Shown: piece by piece, positions 1 to 6,942 of the stretch
How the letters are laid out: every line of letters begins with the position of its first letter
How positions within the stretch are numbered: the first letter of the stretch is position 1
Origin: Flammeovirgaceae bacterium UBA4659
GTDB lineage: Bacteria; Bacteroidota; Bacteroidia; Cytophagales; Cyclobacteriaceae
Direction: 5' to 3'
Length of the DNA stretch: 22,050 nucleotides
Assembly (NCBI GenBank): GCA_002405445.1
Contig: DHLV01000077.1
Location: forward strand, 1-22,050
Notes under the pieces: generated by a model
What the model was told of the DNA's origin: nothing
The model's input: the letters and a program-made list of their open reading frames with translations, nothing else
Databases searched by the model: none
Program-made: the position numbers and the translations under genes

Positions 1-53
1 CTGTAGAAAAAGCTGTGTCTTAAGGTTCTTATGCCAAGTTGATTTTTATGTTC

Positions 54-1271
54 CTATAAAGTACTGACAATTGCCCTGAAAAGCCCAATCTCCAAATCAT
101 GAAACAAGCCTCCTTTATCGTTTTTGAAATGGTAATTGGAGGATAATTTCACTATTACTAGGTCTTTGTCGGGATCGACATAAATGAATTGGTCGTAAAT
201 ACCTTGGGCGTCAAATTCATCTTCGCCACCATAAGGGATCCACCACTGAAAGCCATAGCCATCTTTGCGATCGGCCGATTCTCGTTTACCCGGCATGACG
301 TGAGGCGCATCAGGTGTGACAGAAGCACGCACCCAGGCTTCGGGCACTATTTGTTTGCCTTGCCAGCGGCCTGAATCTAAAAACAACTGACCCAACTTGG
401 CATAGTCGCGGGCAATGCAGTTCAATCCGCCCAGCGCAAACTCCATCCCGGTTTTATCAACGATCCAAAAGGCTTTATCTTCTGCCCCAATTTTCGACCA
501 CAACTTTTCATTCATGTAGTTGGTGATGGATTGACCCGTAGCTTTTACCAGAATCATTCCCAGCACTTGTGTGTCAATGCTTACGTAATGATTGTAGGTG
601 CCCGGCTGGCGCGCGCGTTTTAACCGCTTGGCAAAATCGGCCATTGGCATGCCCAAAGCAAAGTACCGGCCCATGACATTGATGTCTGAATTGAAATCTC
701 CATAGTCCTCATTAAAGCCAACTCCCGATGACATTTGGAGGACATCTTTAATGCGCACACCATCGTAACCTGTGCCTTTGAATTCGGGCAGGTAGTCGGT
801 AACGGTTTGTTCAATACTTTTGATTTTGCCCTCAGCGATCGCAATGCCAAACAAAGCCGACACTACCGATTTGGCCATGGACCACGAAATATGGTGGTCA
901 AGCGCAGTAAAACTATTGCCGTAATACTCGTACACGATTGTGTCATGCTGCACCACCAGCAGCGCATCGGTGAGTGTATAATCCAAAAAGTCTTTGGTCA
1001 TCACAGATGAGTCGCGGGCAGAAAATTTTTCGGGCAATGCAATGGGTAGGTTTGCCACAGCAAATGGAGACGGTTGCGCTGGCTTGGGCACTTCGCTTAC
1101 GCGGAAGATGGTGTGTACCTGTTTGAAATTATCAGAAATGTTTTCCTTGTCGAAGAAGGTGACCACTTTGTAGAGTTGATAGGCCTCTTGGCGGTAAAAC
1201 AATACCACTACCAACAGGGCCGCAGCCAATAAGCCTGCGAGGCTCAAAAAGATCATCTTGACAGTTTTCAT
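54..1271 (-). CDS. Membrane-anchored serine hydrolase, beta-lactamase / 6-aminohexanoate-dimer hydrolase (NylB) type
   Basis: The protein has 405 residues. Residues 6-25 form a hydrophobic N-terminal segment (signal anchor or uncleaved signal), so the enzyme should face the periplasm. The catalytic SxxK motif is SMAK at 131-134 (Ser131 nucleophile, Lys134), and HYVSID near 228-233 gives the third catalytic residue, Tyr229. This is the pattern of the NylB-like branch of the class C beta-lactamase/DD-peptidase fold. Family members hydrolyse amide or ester bonds and the substrate cannot be read from sequence. The reading frame stays open to 1418, but the ATG at 1269-1271 places the hydrophobic segment at the N-terminus. 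The extra 49 upstream residues are not signal-like and run towards the terminator at 1421-1444, so I chose the shorter form. It looks monocistronic. I am sure of the fold and not of the substrate. Confidence 0.85.
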   Translation of the reverse strand: MKTVKMIFLSLAGLLAAALLVVVLFYRQEAYQLYKVVTFFDKENISDNFKQVHTIFRVSEVPKPAQPSPFAVANLPIALPEKFSARDSSVMTKDFLDYTLTDALLVVQHDTIVYEYYGNSFTALDHHISWSMAKSVVSALFGIAIAEGKIKSIEQTVTDYLPEFKGTGYDGVRIKDVLQMSSGVGFNEDYGDFNSDINVMGRYFALGMPMADFAKRLKRARQPGTYNHYVSIDTQVLGMILVKATGQSITNYMNEKLWSKIGAEDKAFWIVDKTGMEFALGGLNCIARDYAKLGQLFLDSGRWQGKQIVPEAWVRASVTPDAPHVMPGKRESADRKDGYGFQWWIPYGGEDEFDAQGIYDQFIYVDPDKDLVIVKLSSNYHFKNDKGGLFHDLEIGLFRAIVSTL

Positions 1272-1420
1272 AGCACCAATGTAACAAAACCGTGCATGAA
1301 AGGTAAGTGTTTCTGACAGATTTTCTGTGCGTGATGGCATGCACCCGGGGTTGATGATTGTGACGCGAAGCAGCAGCATCTGCTGATCGAAATGGAGCTG
1401 CTGACAGAGACGGCACAAAA

Positions 1421-1444
1421 AAACCCCGAATCAGTCGGGGTTTT
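1421..1444 (-). terminator. Rho-independent terminator of the HU-TPR-rng operon
   Basis: ccccga (1424-1429) pairs with tcgggg (1435-1440) around a 5-base loop. Flanking A and T runs extend the stem on both sides. Read leftwards, the hairpin is followed by TTTTTTT and starts a few bases after the RNase E/G stop codon at 1448-1450. The symmetry would also allow it to act rightwards. Confidence 0.85.
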
Positions 1445-1447
1445 ATT

Positions 1448-3049
1448 TTATGCTTCTATCAGTGCTTCTGGCAGTTTTTCCTTTTCTTTTTGTCCTTGGC
1501 CGGTATCGATCTCTTCGCCTTCTTTGTTTAAGAATTTGTATTCAGTAATCGCCATGGATGAATCTTTCACCAATTCCACCGAGCGCTTGTACTTCCACCA
1601 CCACTTAAAGCGTTTTGAAAAAACACCTTTCGTGTAGTATGCAAACAAGAAGGGATGTACTGCCAACACCAAGCTCTTTTCATTTTGCTTCACAAACAGG
1701 TGATCTACTGTTTGCTCGATCTGGTCGGTGACCAAAATAGACGCAGAAATTTTGCCTGTGCCGTTACAGCTCGGGCAAACTTCTTTGGTAACAATGTTCA
1801 TCTGCGGGCGCACACGCTCGCGGGTAATTTGCATCAAACCAAACTTTGAAAGAGGCAAAATAGTGTGCTTCGCCTTGTCGGCTTCCATTTCGTCTTTCAC
1901 CTTTTGATAGATCAACTTCTTGTTCTCAAGGTTGCGCATGTCTATAAAGTCCACCACCACAATGCCTCCCATATCGCGCAAGCGCAACTGGCGGGCCACT
2001 TCGCGGGCAGCCTCCATGTTTACCGACAATGCTGTTGTCTCCTGGTTTTCTTCGCGATTTGATTTGTTGCCGCTGTTCACATCAATCACATGCAGTGCCT
2101 CGGTGTGCTCAATAATGAGGTACCCGCCTCCGCGCAAGCTCACGGTTTGGCCAAAAGCTGATTTGATTTGTTTTTCAATGCCGTAGTGTTCAAAGATTTT
2201 CGCTTTACCTGCGTAGAGCTTTACTATTTTTTCCTTTTCAGGTGCATTGTTTTTGATGTATTGAAGAACTTCATCAAAGATTTTCTTGTCGTCCACCATC
2301 ACGCTGTCGAACGATTCGTTCAACACATCGCGCAAAATAGATGACGTTTTCGTGAGCTCTCCAATGATTTTGTTGCGGGGGTTGGCTTCCACCATTCGGG
2401 TCATGCCGTCCTCCCACATCTTCACCAATGTGCGCAGGTCTTTGTCCAACTCTGCTACTTCTTTGCCTTCGGCCACGGTGCGGATGATCACACCAAAGTT
2501 TTCGGGCTTAATGCTCTGAATGAGGCGCTGCAACCTCTTGCGCTCGTCATTGCTGGCGATCCGTTTGCTAATGCTTACCCCGGATGAAAAGGGTACTAAA
2601 ACCAGGTATCGCCCGGCTAAAGATAACTCGCACGAAAGTCGCGGCCCTTTGGTAGAGATGGGTTCTTTCACCACCTGCACTGGTATCAACTGATTTTTGG
2701 TAAGCTGCGCTGCAATTTTGCCGTGCTTATCAATTTCCTTTTCGAGTTGAAACTTATCCAGTTTGCCACCGGTAATCTTCTTGTTGCGAACGAGCTTGAC
2801 AAATTTTTGCAGCGAACTGAACTTGGGGCCTAAATCGAGGTAATGCAGAAAGGCATCTTTCTCATACCCGATATCGATAAAGGCTGCGTTCAAACCGGGC
2901 ACTACCTTCTTTACGGAACCCCAGTAAATATCGCCTACTACAAATTTGCTGCCTCCGGTGTCCTCATGAAACTCCGCCAGCTGCTTGTCCTTCAGAAGGG
3001 CTATACGACATCCGCTTTGAGTTGCACTAATGATTAGTTCGTTACTCAA
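1448..3049 (-). CDS. rng: Ribonuclease E/G family endoribonuclease
   Basis: The 533-residue protein has the length of RNase G-type enzymes, without the long scaffold tail of E. coli RNase E. An S1-like RNA-binding region covers about residues 36-130 (VGDIYWGSVKKVVPGLNAAF). The catalytic domain carries the two metal-binding aspartates in HVIDVNSG (Asp323) and VVVDFIDM (Asp367). The zinc-link motif CPSCNGTG (Cys425, Cys428) supports dimer or tetramer assembly. It should process rRNA and initiate mRNA decay in the cytoplasm. The start is TTG at 3047-3049: an in-frame TAA lies two codons upstream, no ATG is nearby, and the N-terminus SNELIIS looks typical of the family. It is the last gene of the leftward operon, 23 bases after the small COX24-type gene. 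Confidence 0.95.
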   Translation of the reverse strand: MSNELIISATQSGCRIALLKDKQLAEFHEDTGGSKFVVGDIYWGSVKKVVPGLNAAFIDIGYEKDAFLHYLDLGPKFSSLQKFVKLVRNKKITGGKLDKFQLEKEIDKHGKIAAQLTKNQLIPVQVVKEPISTKGPRLSCELSLAGRYLVLVPFSSGVSISKRIASNDERKRLQRLIQSIKPENFGVIIRTVAEGKEVAELDKDLRTLVKMWEDGMTRMVEANPRNKIIGELTKTSSILRDVLNESFDSVMVDDKKIFDEVLQYIKNNAPEKEKIVKLYAGKAKIFEHYGIEKQIKSAFGQTVSLRGGGYLIIEHTEALHVIDVNSGNKSNREENQETTALSVNMEAAREVARQLRLRDMGGIVVVDFIDMRNLENKKLIYQKVKDEMEADKAKHTILPLSKFGLMQITRERVRPQMNIVTKEVCPSCNGTGKISASILVTDQIEQTVDHLFVKQNEKSLVLAVHPFLFAYYTKGVFSKRFKWWWKYKRSVELVKDSSMAITEYKFLNKEGEEIDTGQGQKEKEKLPEALIEA

Positions 3050-3072
3050 AACTTAATAAAAGATGTTGATCA

Positions 3073-3162
3073 TTATTTCTTCTTGTGTCTGTTCTTTCTC
3101 AAACGCTTCTTGCGTTTGTGGGTGGCCATTTTGTGCTTCTTTCTTTTCTTACCACTTGGCAT
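3073..3162 (-). CDS. 29-residue AURKAIP1/COX24-domain (mS38-like) ribosome-associated protein
   Basis: Translation of 3162-3073 gives a complete ATG-to-TAA frame of 29 residues, nearly all Lys, Arg and His. It begins MPSGKKRKKHK and ends MATHKRKKRLRKNRHKKK. The core HKMATHKRKKRLRKNRHK matches what I remember of the AURKAIP1/COX24 C-terminal domain, the family of mitochondrial small-subunit protein mS38, and short proteins like this are annotated in many Bacteroidota genomes. In this family the strand packs into rRNA, so a ribosomal or rRNA-binding role is inferred. It sits between the TPR gene (52 bases away) and RNase E/G (23 bases away) in one transcription direction. Standard gene finders may miss it because of its length. 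Confidence 0.8.
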   Translation of the reverse strand: MPSGKKRKKHKMATHKRKKRLRKNRHKKK

Positions 3163-3214
3163 AATGCTTTCTTGGTTTTTACCCAACAGTTGTGTCAGGC
3201 CGGTTGAACATAAT

Positions 3215-4033
3215 TTACTTTAACTCTTTCAGATACGAATCTACCACGCTTTGCGTGGCCGGATCTGCATCTAATTTTTTTACTCGCTCAAATTGCTGGC
3301 GGGCTTTGTCTTTGTTTCCATTGTTGAGGTAAGCAACGCCCAACAACATCTGTCCTTGCAAATGATTCGGGTTTACCGCAGCTAACTCTTCCAATCTTTC
3401 AATGGCACGCGCATATTGACCCGACTGAATCGAGAGCATACCCATGTTAAAAAGCGTAAACTCATTTTTAGGATCTTCTCTCAACACGTCAAGCATCATT
3501 TGTATGCCCTTCATGGGGGTGGCAGAACTTACGTAGGTCATTGCCATTTTTGTTTTTGCCTCTAAGTTCTTGGGGTCACCTTTTACCACTTTGCCCAGCC
3601 ACTCACGCGCTTTCTCTCCCATCGCCTTTTGTTTTTCGGGCTGCATGGCAAACGAATAAGCCTCGTAGTAGGCATTGCCTGCTTTGATCAAACTTTCATT
3701 TGTTTTAAAGAACGTTGCTGCCTGTTCGCCATACCATGCAGCGCTGTCAAATTGCCCGGCCTGCGCATACAGGCTTCGCAACGAGTCGGCAAAGATAGCA
3801 TTTTTTTGGTTTGACAAGCCCGCTAAGTATTGGGTTCTCAACGCTTTGATGGATTGTTTGAGCTCCACCGGCAGCTCTGCATGCCCTTGCGCGGCTGGGG
3901 TTTCAGTGTGAGCCACACTGTCGGCCGGTGACTTCAACTGACCATCGTTTTCCACCACCACCTTGGGCAACAAAAACAGCAGCGCAATAACGGTTGCACT
4001 TACAATTAATAATATGATGCGGGTTTTTAACAT
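3215..4033 (-). CDS. Membrane-anchored tetratricopeptide repeat protein
   Basis: The protein has 272 residues. Residues 5-26 form a single hydrophobic segment (ILLIVSATVIALLFLLPKVV), giving a signal anchor with the bulk in the periplasm. A low-complexity linker follows. From about residue 105 onward there are TPR-like helix pairs with the usual Ala/Gly/Leu spacing, such as NEFTLFNMGMLSIQSGQYAR and HLQGQMLLGVAYLNNGNK. TPRs mediate protein-protein contacts; no enzymatic motif is visible. It lies 75 bases after the HU-like gene and before the COX24-type and RNase E/G genes. Genes of this kind next to rng recur in Bacteroidota as I recall, but their role is unknown to me. Confidence 0.8.
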   Translation of the reverse strand: MLKTRIILLIVSATVIALLFLLPKVVVENDGQLKSPADSVAHTETPAAQGHAELPVELKQSIKALRTQYLAGLSNQKNAIFADSLRSLYAQAGQFDSAAWYGEQAATFFKTNESLIKAGNAYYEAYSFAMQPEKQKAMGEKAREWLGKVVKGDPKNLEAKTKMAMTYVSSATPMKGIQMMLDVLREDPKNEFTLFNMGMLSIQSGQYARAIERLEELAAVNPNHLQGQMLLGVAYLNNGNKDKARQQFERVKKLDADPATQSVVDSYLKELK

Positions 4034-4108
4034 ACTTAAAATGGTTGGTCGTTATTGGTTGTCGCAGAATCCAAACGGCACGAACAACCAATCACAAACA
4101 ACGAACCA

Positions 4109-4414
4109 CTATTTTTCCGCCAACAGTTTCACCTTGTCGCTGTTCTTGATCTTGTTGATGAAAACCTTGGCCGGCTTGAAACTGGGGATGTAATGCTCGT
4201 CTATCACAATGGCTGTGTTGCGCGAAATATTGCGGGCGATTTTTTTCTTTCGCTTTTTGTTGATAAAGCTGCCAAAGCCGCGCACGTAAATATTATGCCC
4301 TGAAGCCATGTTGGTTTTTACGATACTGAAAAATGCCTCTACAGATGCAGAAACATCTGCTTTGTCAATTCCTGTACGGTCTGCTATTTGATTGATGATG
4401 TCAGCCTTCGTCAC
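4109..4414 (-). CDS. HU/IHF-family DNA-binding protein, short-arm variant
   Basis: The 101-residue protein has the HU/IHF layout: the N-terminal helices MTKADIINQIADRTGIDKAD, the GFGSF turn (about 47-51), the basic stretch KKRKKKIAR, the beta-arm, and the conserved IPSFKPAK before the last helix. The arm reads ARNISRNTAIVIDEHYIP. The canonical RNP tip, whose proline intercalates into DNA, is RNT here, and the arm is a few residues shorter. This may be a lineage-specific form that bends DNA differently. The start is GTG (4412-4414), because an in-frame TAA occurs five codons upstream with no ATG between. It is the first gene of the leftward operon ending in RNase E/G and has a clear promoter at 4454-4484. 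Confidence 0.92.
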   Translation of the reverse strand: MTKADIINQIADRTGIDKADVSASVEAFFSIVKTNMASGHNIYVRGFGSFINKKRKKKIARNISRNTAIVIDEHYIPSFKPAKVFINKIKNSDKVKLLAEK

Positions 4415-4453
4415 TATGAAGTTGTTTTAGGTGTTACGTTTTTTTCGGGACGA

Positions 4454-4484
4454 CAAATTTAGAAGCCCTTTATTCAATTGCAAA
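4454..4484 (-). promoter_or_regulatory. Bacteroidota-type promoter of the HU operon
   Basis: On the minus strand there is TTTG (4484-4481), a 19-base spacer, and TAAATTTG (4461-4454), matching the Bacteroidota primary-sigma consensus TTTG-N19/20-TAnnTTTG. Transcription should start near 4447-4449, giving a leader of about 33-35 bases before the GTG. Confidence 0.75.
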
Positions 4485-4555
4485 ATTAATTTATTGATAA
4501 TCAGTCCAATACTTTGAATCATTCCTCAAAAGGCCATTTATGTGCAAATGAATCT

Positions 4556-4587
4556 TTTGAAGAACATGCCCGAACCCACTACTTTTG
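4556..4587 (+). promoter_or_regulatory. Bacteroidota-type promoter of mutY
   Basis: TTTG (4556-4559), a 20-base spacer and TACTTTTG (4580-4587) match the -33/-7 consensus exactly. Only 10 bases separate the -7 box from the ATG at 4598, so the transcript should start at or a few bases before the start codon. Confidence 0.75.
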
Positions 4588-4597
4588 AACAATCTGA

Positions 4598-5647
4598 ATG
4601 AACAAAAAGCTTTTTGCTAAGCAACTGATGGCCTGGTACCAGGTTCACCATCGCCCGTTGCCGTGGCGCGAAACAAAAGACCCTTACAAGATCTGGCTTT
4701 CGGAAATCATACTACAGCAAACGCGTGTGACGCAAGGGCTCCCATATTATAACCGATTCGTAGTCACCTTTCCCAATGTGAAGGCTCTGGCCGAAGCAGA
4801 TGAACAAACGGTGTTGCGTTTGTGGCAGGGGCTGGGCTATTATTCGCGCGCCCGCAACCTGCATGCTTGTGCCAAAATGATAGTGCGTGATATGAAAGGC
4901 CGCTTTCCCAACAACTATCAGGCTCTCATGCACCTGCCGGGTGTTGGCCCATACACCGCAGCCGCCATTGCATCATTTGCTTTTCGTGAAAAAGTAGCCG
5001 TAGTAGATGGCAATGTTTTCCGGGTGCTGGCCAGAATATTTGGAATCGATTTGAATATCGTATCGCCCGAAGCAAAAAAATCTTTTTCTGCCATCGCTAA
5101 CGAGTTAATAGATGATGACAGACCGGACACATTCAACCAATCAATGATGGAGTTCGGAGCCATTCATTGCACGCCCGTGGCTCCCCAATGTGGCGATTGT
5201 ATTTTTTCAAACACATGTGTGGCCAACCTGCGCGGTTTACAAAAAGTGCTCCCCGTCAAAGAAAGGAACCTCACGGTGCGCAAGCGGTATTTCTTTTACG
5301 TGGCCATACGCCACAAGAACAAGTGGCTGATGAAAAAGCGCAAAGACAAAGACATCTGGCAGGGGCTCTACGATTTCTTTTTAGTGGAGAGTAAACGCAA
5401 CCAAAATTGGCGCACCGCACTTGCAGCATTTGGTGAATTCTCGACCGGGAAACGCGTTGCCGATTTCAAACACGTGCTCACTCATCAGCAGTTATTTGTC
5501 TCTTTTATTGATGTTGAAGTAAGCGATGAAACAACATTTGCTGCTTTGGCCGGCCAGCTTCAACTAAAGCCATTTAGCCAAAAACAGATCCAACATTTGC
5601 CCAAACCCGTATTGATCAGCAAATATCTGCGCTTAGAAAACCCATAA
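4598..5647 (+). CDS. mutY: A/G-specific adenine DNA glycosylase MutY
   Basis: The enzyme removes adenine mispaired with 8-oxoguanine in base-excision repair. The 349 residues match the usual family length. The catalytic glutamate is Glu36 in SEIILQQTRV. The helix-hairpin-helix LPGVGPYT (113-120) is followed by the catalytic aspartate Asp137 in VVDGNVFRVLARIFG. The iron-sulfur cluster ligands are Cys191, Cys198, Cys201 and Cys207, in the exact C-x6-C-x2-C-x5-C spacing. Residues from about 230 form the NUDIX-like domain that recognises 8-oxoG, including FKHVLTHQQLF. The gene diverges from the HU operon over 183 bases holding both promoters. The 83 bases after it hold only a 12-base palindrome. 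Confidence 0.97.
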   Translation: MNKKLFAKQLMAWYQVHHRPLPWRETKDPYKIWLSEIILQQTRVTQGLPYYNRFVVTFPNVKALAEADEQTVLRLWQGLGYYSRARNLHACAKMIVRDMKGRFPNNYQALMHLPGVGPYTAAAIASFAFREKVAVVDGNVFRVLARIFGIDLNIVSPEAKKSFSAIANELIDDDRPDTFNQSMMEFGAIHCTPVAPQCGDCIFSNTCVANLRGLQKVLPVKERNLTVRKRYFFYVAIRHKNKWLMKKRKDKDIWQGLYDFFLVESKRNQNWRTALAAFGEFSTGKRVADFKHVLTHQQLFVSFIDVEVSDETTFAALAGQLQLKPFSQKQIQHLPKPVLISKYLRLENP

Positions 5648-5661
5648 ATTTCATAACAGGG

Positions 5662-5673
5662 CGATGCGCATCG
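5662..5673. repeat. 12-base perfect palindrome after mutY
   Basis: CGATGCGCATCG is its own reverse complement and lies 14 bases after the mutY stop codon, between the convergent mutY and the small gene at 5731-5928. It lacks a loop and a T run, so it is a poor terminator. It could be a protein-binding site or chance. Confidence 0.4.
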
Positions 5674-5730
5674 GCAGCAAGGTAAGCGATACAACCAATT
5701 GCTGAGGTTTAATTTACCGGCACGCGCATG

Positions 5731-5928
5731 CTATTCATCCAGCCAAACAATAAACGAAATCATCACCAACTGGTCGCCTAGGTATTGGATGATCGGCTCA
5801 TCAGGATCAAACTGGTTGCCATATTTTTTTCGGATGTCTTTGATTTCTTCATCGGTAACGTACTCGGTAGCGATCAGTTTGTGCGAAGGGTCAACTTTCT
5901 TTTTCAATGAGATCAGTAAGCGTTTCAT
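5731..5928 (-). CDS. Small hypothetical protein, 65 residues
   Basis: An ATG-to-TAG frame encodes MKRLLISLKKKVDPSHKLIA and continues with an acidic-basic helical middle (TDEEIKDIRKKYGNQFD) and a hydrophobic end (DQLVMISFIVWLDE). There is no signal peptide, transmembrane segment or motif I recognise. It is likely real because its composition is protein-like and it fills the space between mutY and the divergent hydrolase gene with no better frame competing. The region upstream (5929-6017) is shared with the hydrolase promoter. No function is proposed. Confidence 0.55.
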   Translation of the reverse strand: MKRLLISLKKKVDPSHKLIATEYVTDEEIKDIRKKYGNQFDPDEPIIQYLGDQLVMISFIVWLDE

Positions 5929-5972
5929 ATCCGTTTTTTATGTCAATGCTACGATGTTGGCAGTGATCAAAA

Positions 5973-5988
5973 AATGACAAAAGTCATT
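5973..5988. promoter_or_regulatory. Possible operator: inverted repeat before the hydrolase promoter
   Basis: AATGAC (5973-5978) and GTCATT (5983-5988) flank AAAA, making a perfect 6+4+6 dyad. It lies 15-30 bases before the -7 box at 6003-6010, where a -33 TTTG would be expected but is absent. That suggests a regulator-binding site. Confidence 0.4.
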
Positions 5989-6002
5989 CACGCCTAAAGT
6001 TG

Positions 6003-6010
6003 TATCTTTG
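6003..6010 (+). promoter_or_regulatory. -7 promoter element of the alpha/beta hydrolase gene
   Basis: TATCTTTG fits TAnnTTTG and lies only 7 bases before the ATG at 6018, so the mRNA is predicted to begin at or next to the start codon. No TTTG or TTG is found about 20 bases upstream. Confidence 0.5.
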
Positions 6011-6017
6011 ACTCTCA

Positions 6018-6830
6018 ATGTTGAAGAAGAGGCGCAATAGAACAATCGCCATTTTGGGCATCACTTTTGTAATTTTAACAATGGCATTTCAGCTTTTGCA
6101 AGACAAAATCATTTTTCAGGGCGTGCGCCTCAACGCTTCCCACAGTTTTGTCTTTGACCAGCCTTTTGAAGAACACTTTATCCCCACTCCCGATGGGCAT
6201 CAAATCAACCTGCTGCTGTTTAGAACTGCGCAAGCCCCCAAGGGCCTGGTCATTTATTTCCACGGCAACCGCGATAACCTGCAACGTTGGGGCAACTACG
6301 CCAAAGATTTTACCCAGTATGGCTACGAAGTATTGATGATGGACTACCGCGGCTATGGCAAGAGCACCGGCAAGCCCAACGAGCGGGTTTTATATGCCGA
6401 TGCCAAACTGGTATGGCAATGGGCAAAAGATAATCTGGCCACGCCACCCTCGCAGTTGGTGCTGTACGGACGATCGCTGGGCACTGCGGTAGCGTCTCAA
6501 CTGGCCACCGAGGTGAAGGCAGCGCTGTTGATTTTAGAAACTCCCTTTGACGAGCTTCGCGGAGCAATTGTGCCCTGGCTGAAACCGGTTTTTTCGGTGC
6601 TGCCTTTCAGCTACGAGTTTCCTACCTACAGGCATCTTGCAAAAAGCGATTGCCGTAAAGTGATCGTGCACGGCACGGATGATATGATCACGCCTATCAG
6701 TTCTGCCTTGCGGCTAAAACCGCTGTTGAAAGAAGGCGATGCATTTTTTGTTATACCACGCGGGTCACACGGCAACCTGCGCGAGCTCGAAGAATACCAT
6801 GTGAAACTTGCTGAGGTGCTCAACCAATAG
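6018..6830 (+). CDS. Membrane-anchored alpha/beta hydrolase (BEM46/ABHD13-like)
   Basis: The protein has 270 residues. A basic N-terminus (MLKKRRNR) and one hydrophobic segment (about 9-26) anchor it, with the catalytic domain expected in the periplasm or on the membrane surface. The oxyanion region is YFHGN (80-84). The nucleophile elbow is GRSLG with Ser153, the acid lies in HGTDD (Asp221 or Asp222), and the catalytic histidine is His251 in RGSHGN. The strand DYRGYGKS is typical of the BEM46/ABHD13/ABHD17 serine hydrolases, which act on acyl esters or thioesters; the substrate is not readable. It is followed after 112 bases by a paralogue of identical length. The following acyl-CoA ligase suggests work on fatty acyl groups, which is inference. 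Confidence 0.88.
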   Translation: MLKKRRNRTIAILGITFVILTMAFQLLQDKIIFQGVRLNASHSFVFDQPFEEHFIPTPDGHQINLLLFRTAQAPKGLVIYFHGNRDNLQRWGNYAKDFTQYGYEVLMMDYRGYGKSTGKPNERVLYADAKLVWQWAKDNLATPPSQLVLYGRSLGTAVASQLATEVKAALLILETPFDELRGAIVPWLKPVFSVLPFSYEFPTYRHLAKSDCRKVIVHGTDDMITPISSALRLKPLLKEGDAFFVIPRGSHGNLRELEEYHVKLAEVLNQ

Positions 6831-6942
6831 ATTTCAGTTAGCGATGTTCACTCGGTGAGCCGAATCGTAATTTTTATGGAAACGGCAGGCTTTACAATCC
6901 ACATTTTTTACCTACTTTCATTTCCGCATCCTGATTTACCAC

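Noticed and set aside
1132..1418. N-terminal extension of the serine hydrolase, and an overlapping 94-residue frame
   Set aside because: The extension puts 49 polar residues before the hydrophobic anchor and runs to the terminator; the other frame is out of phase with the clear enzyme.
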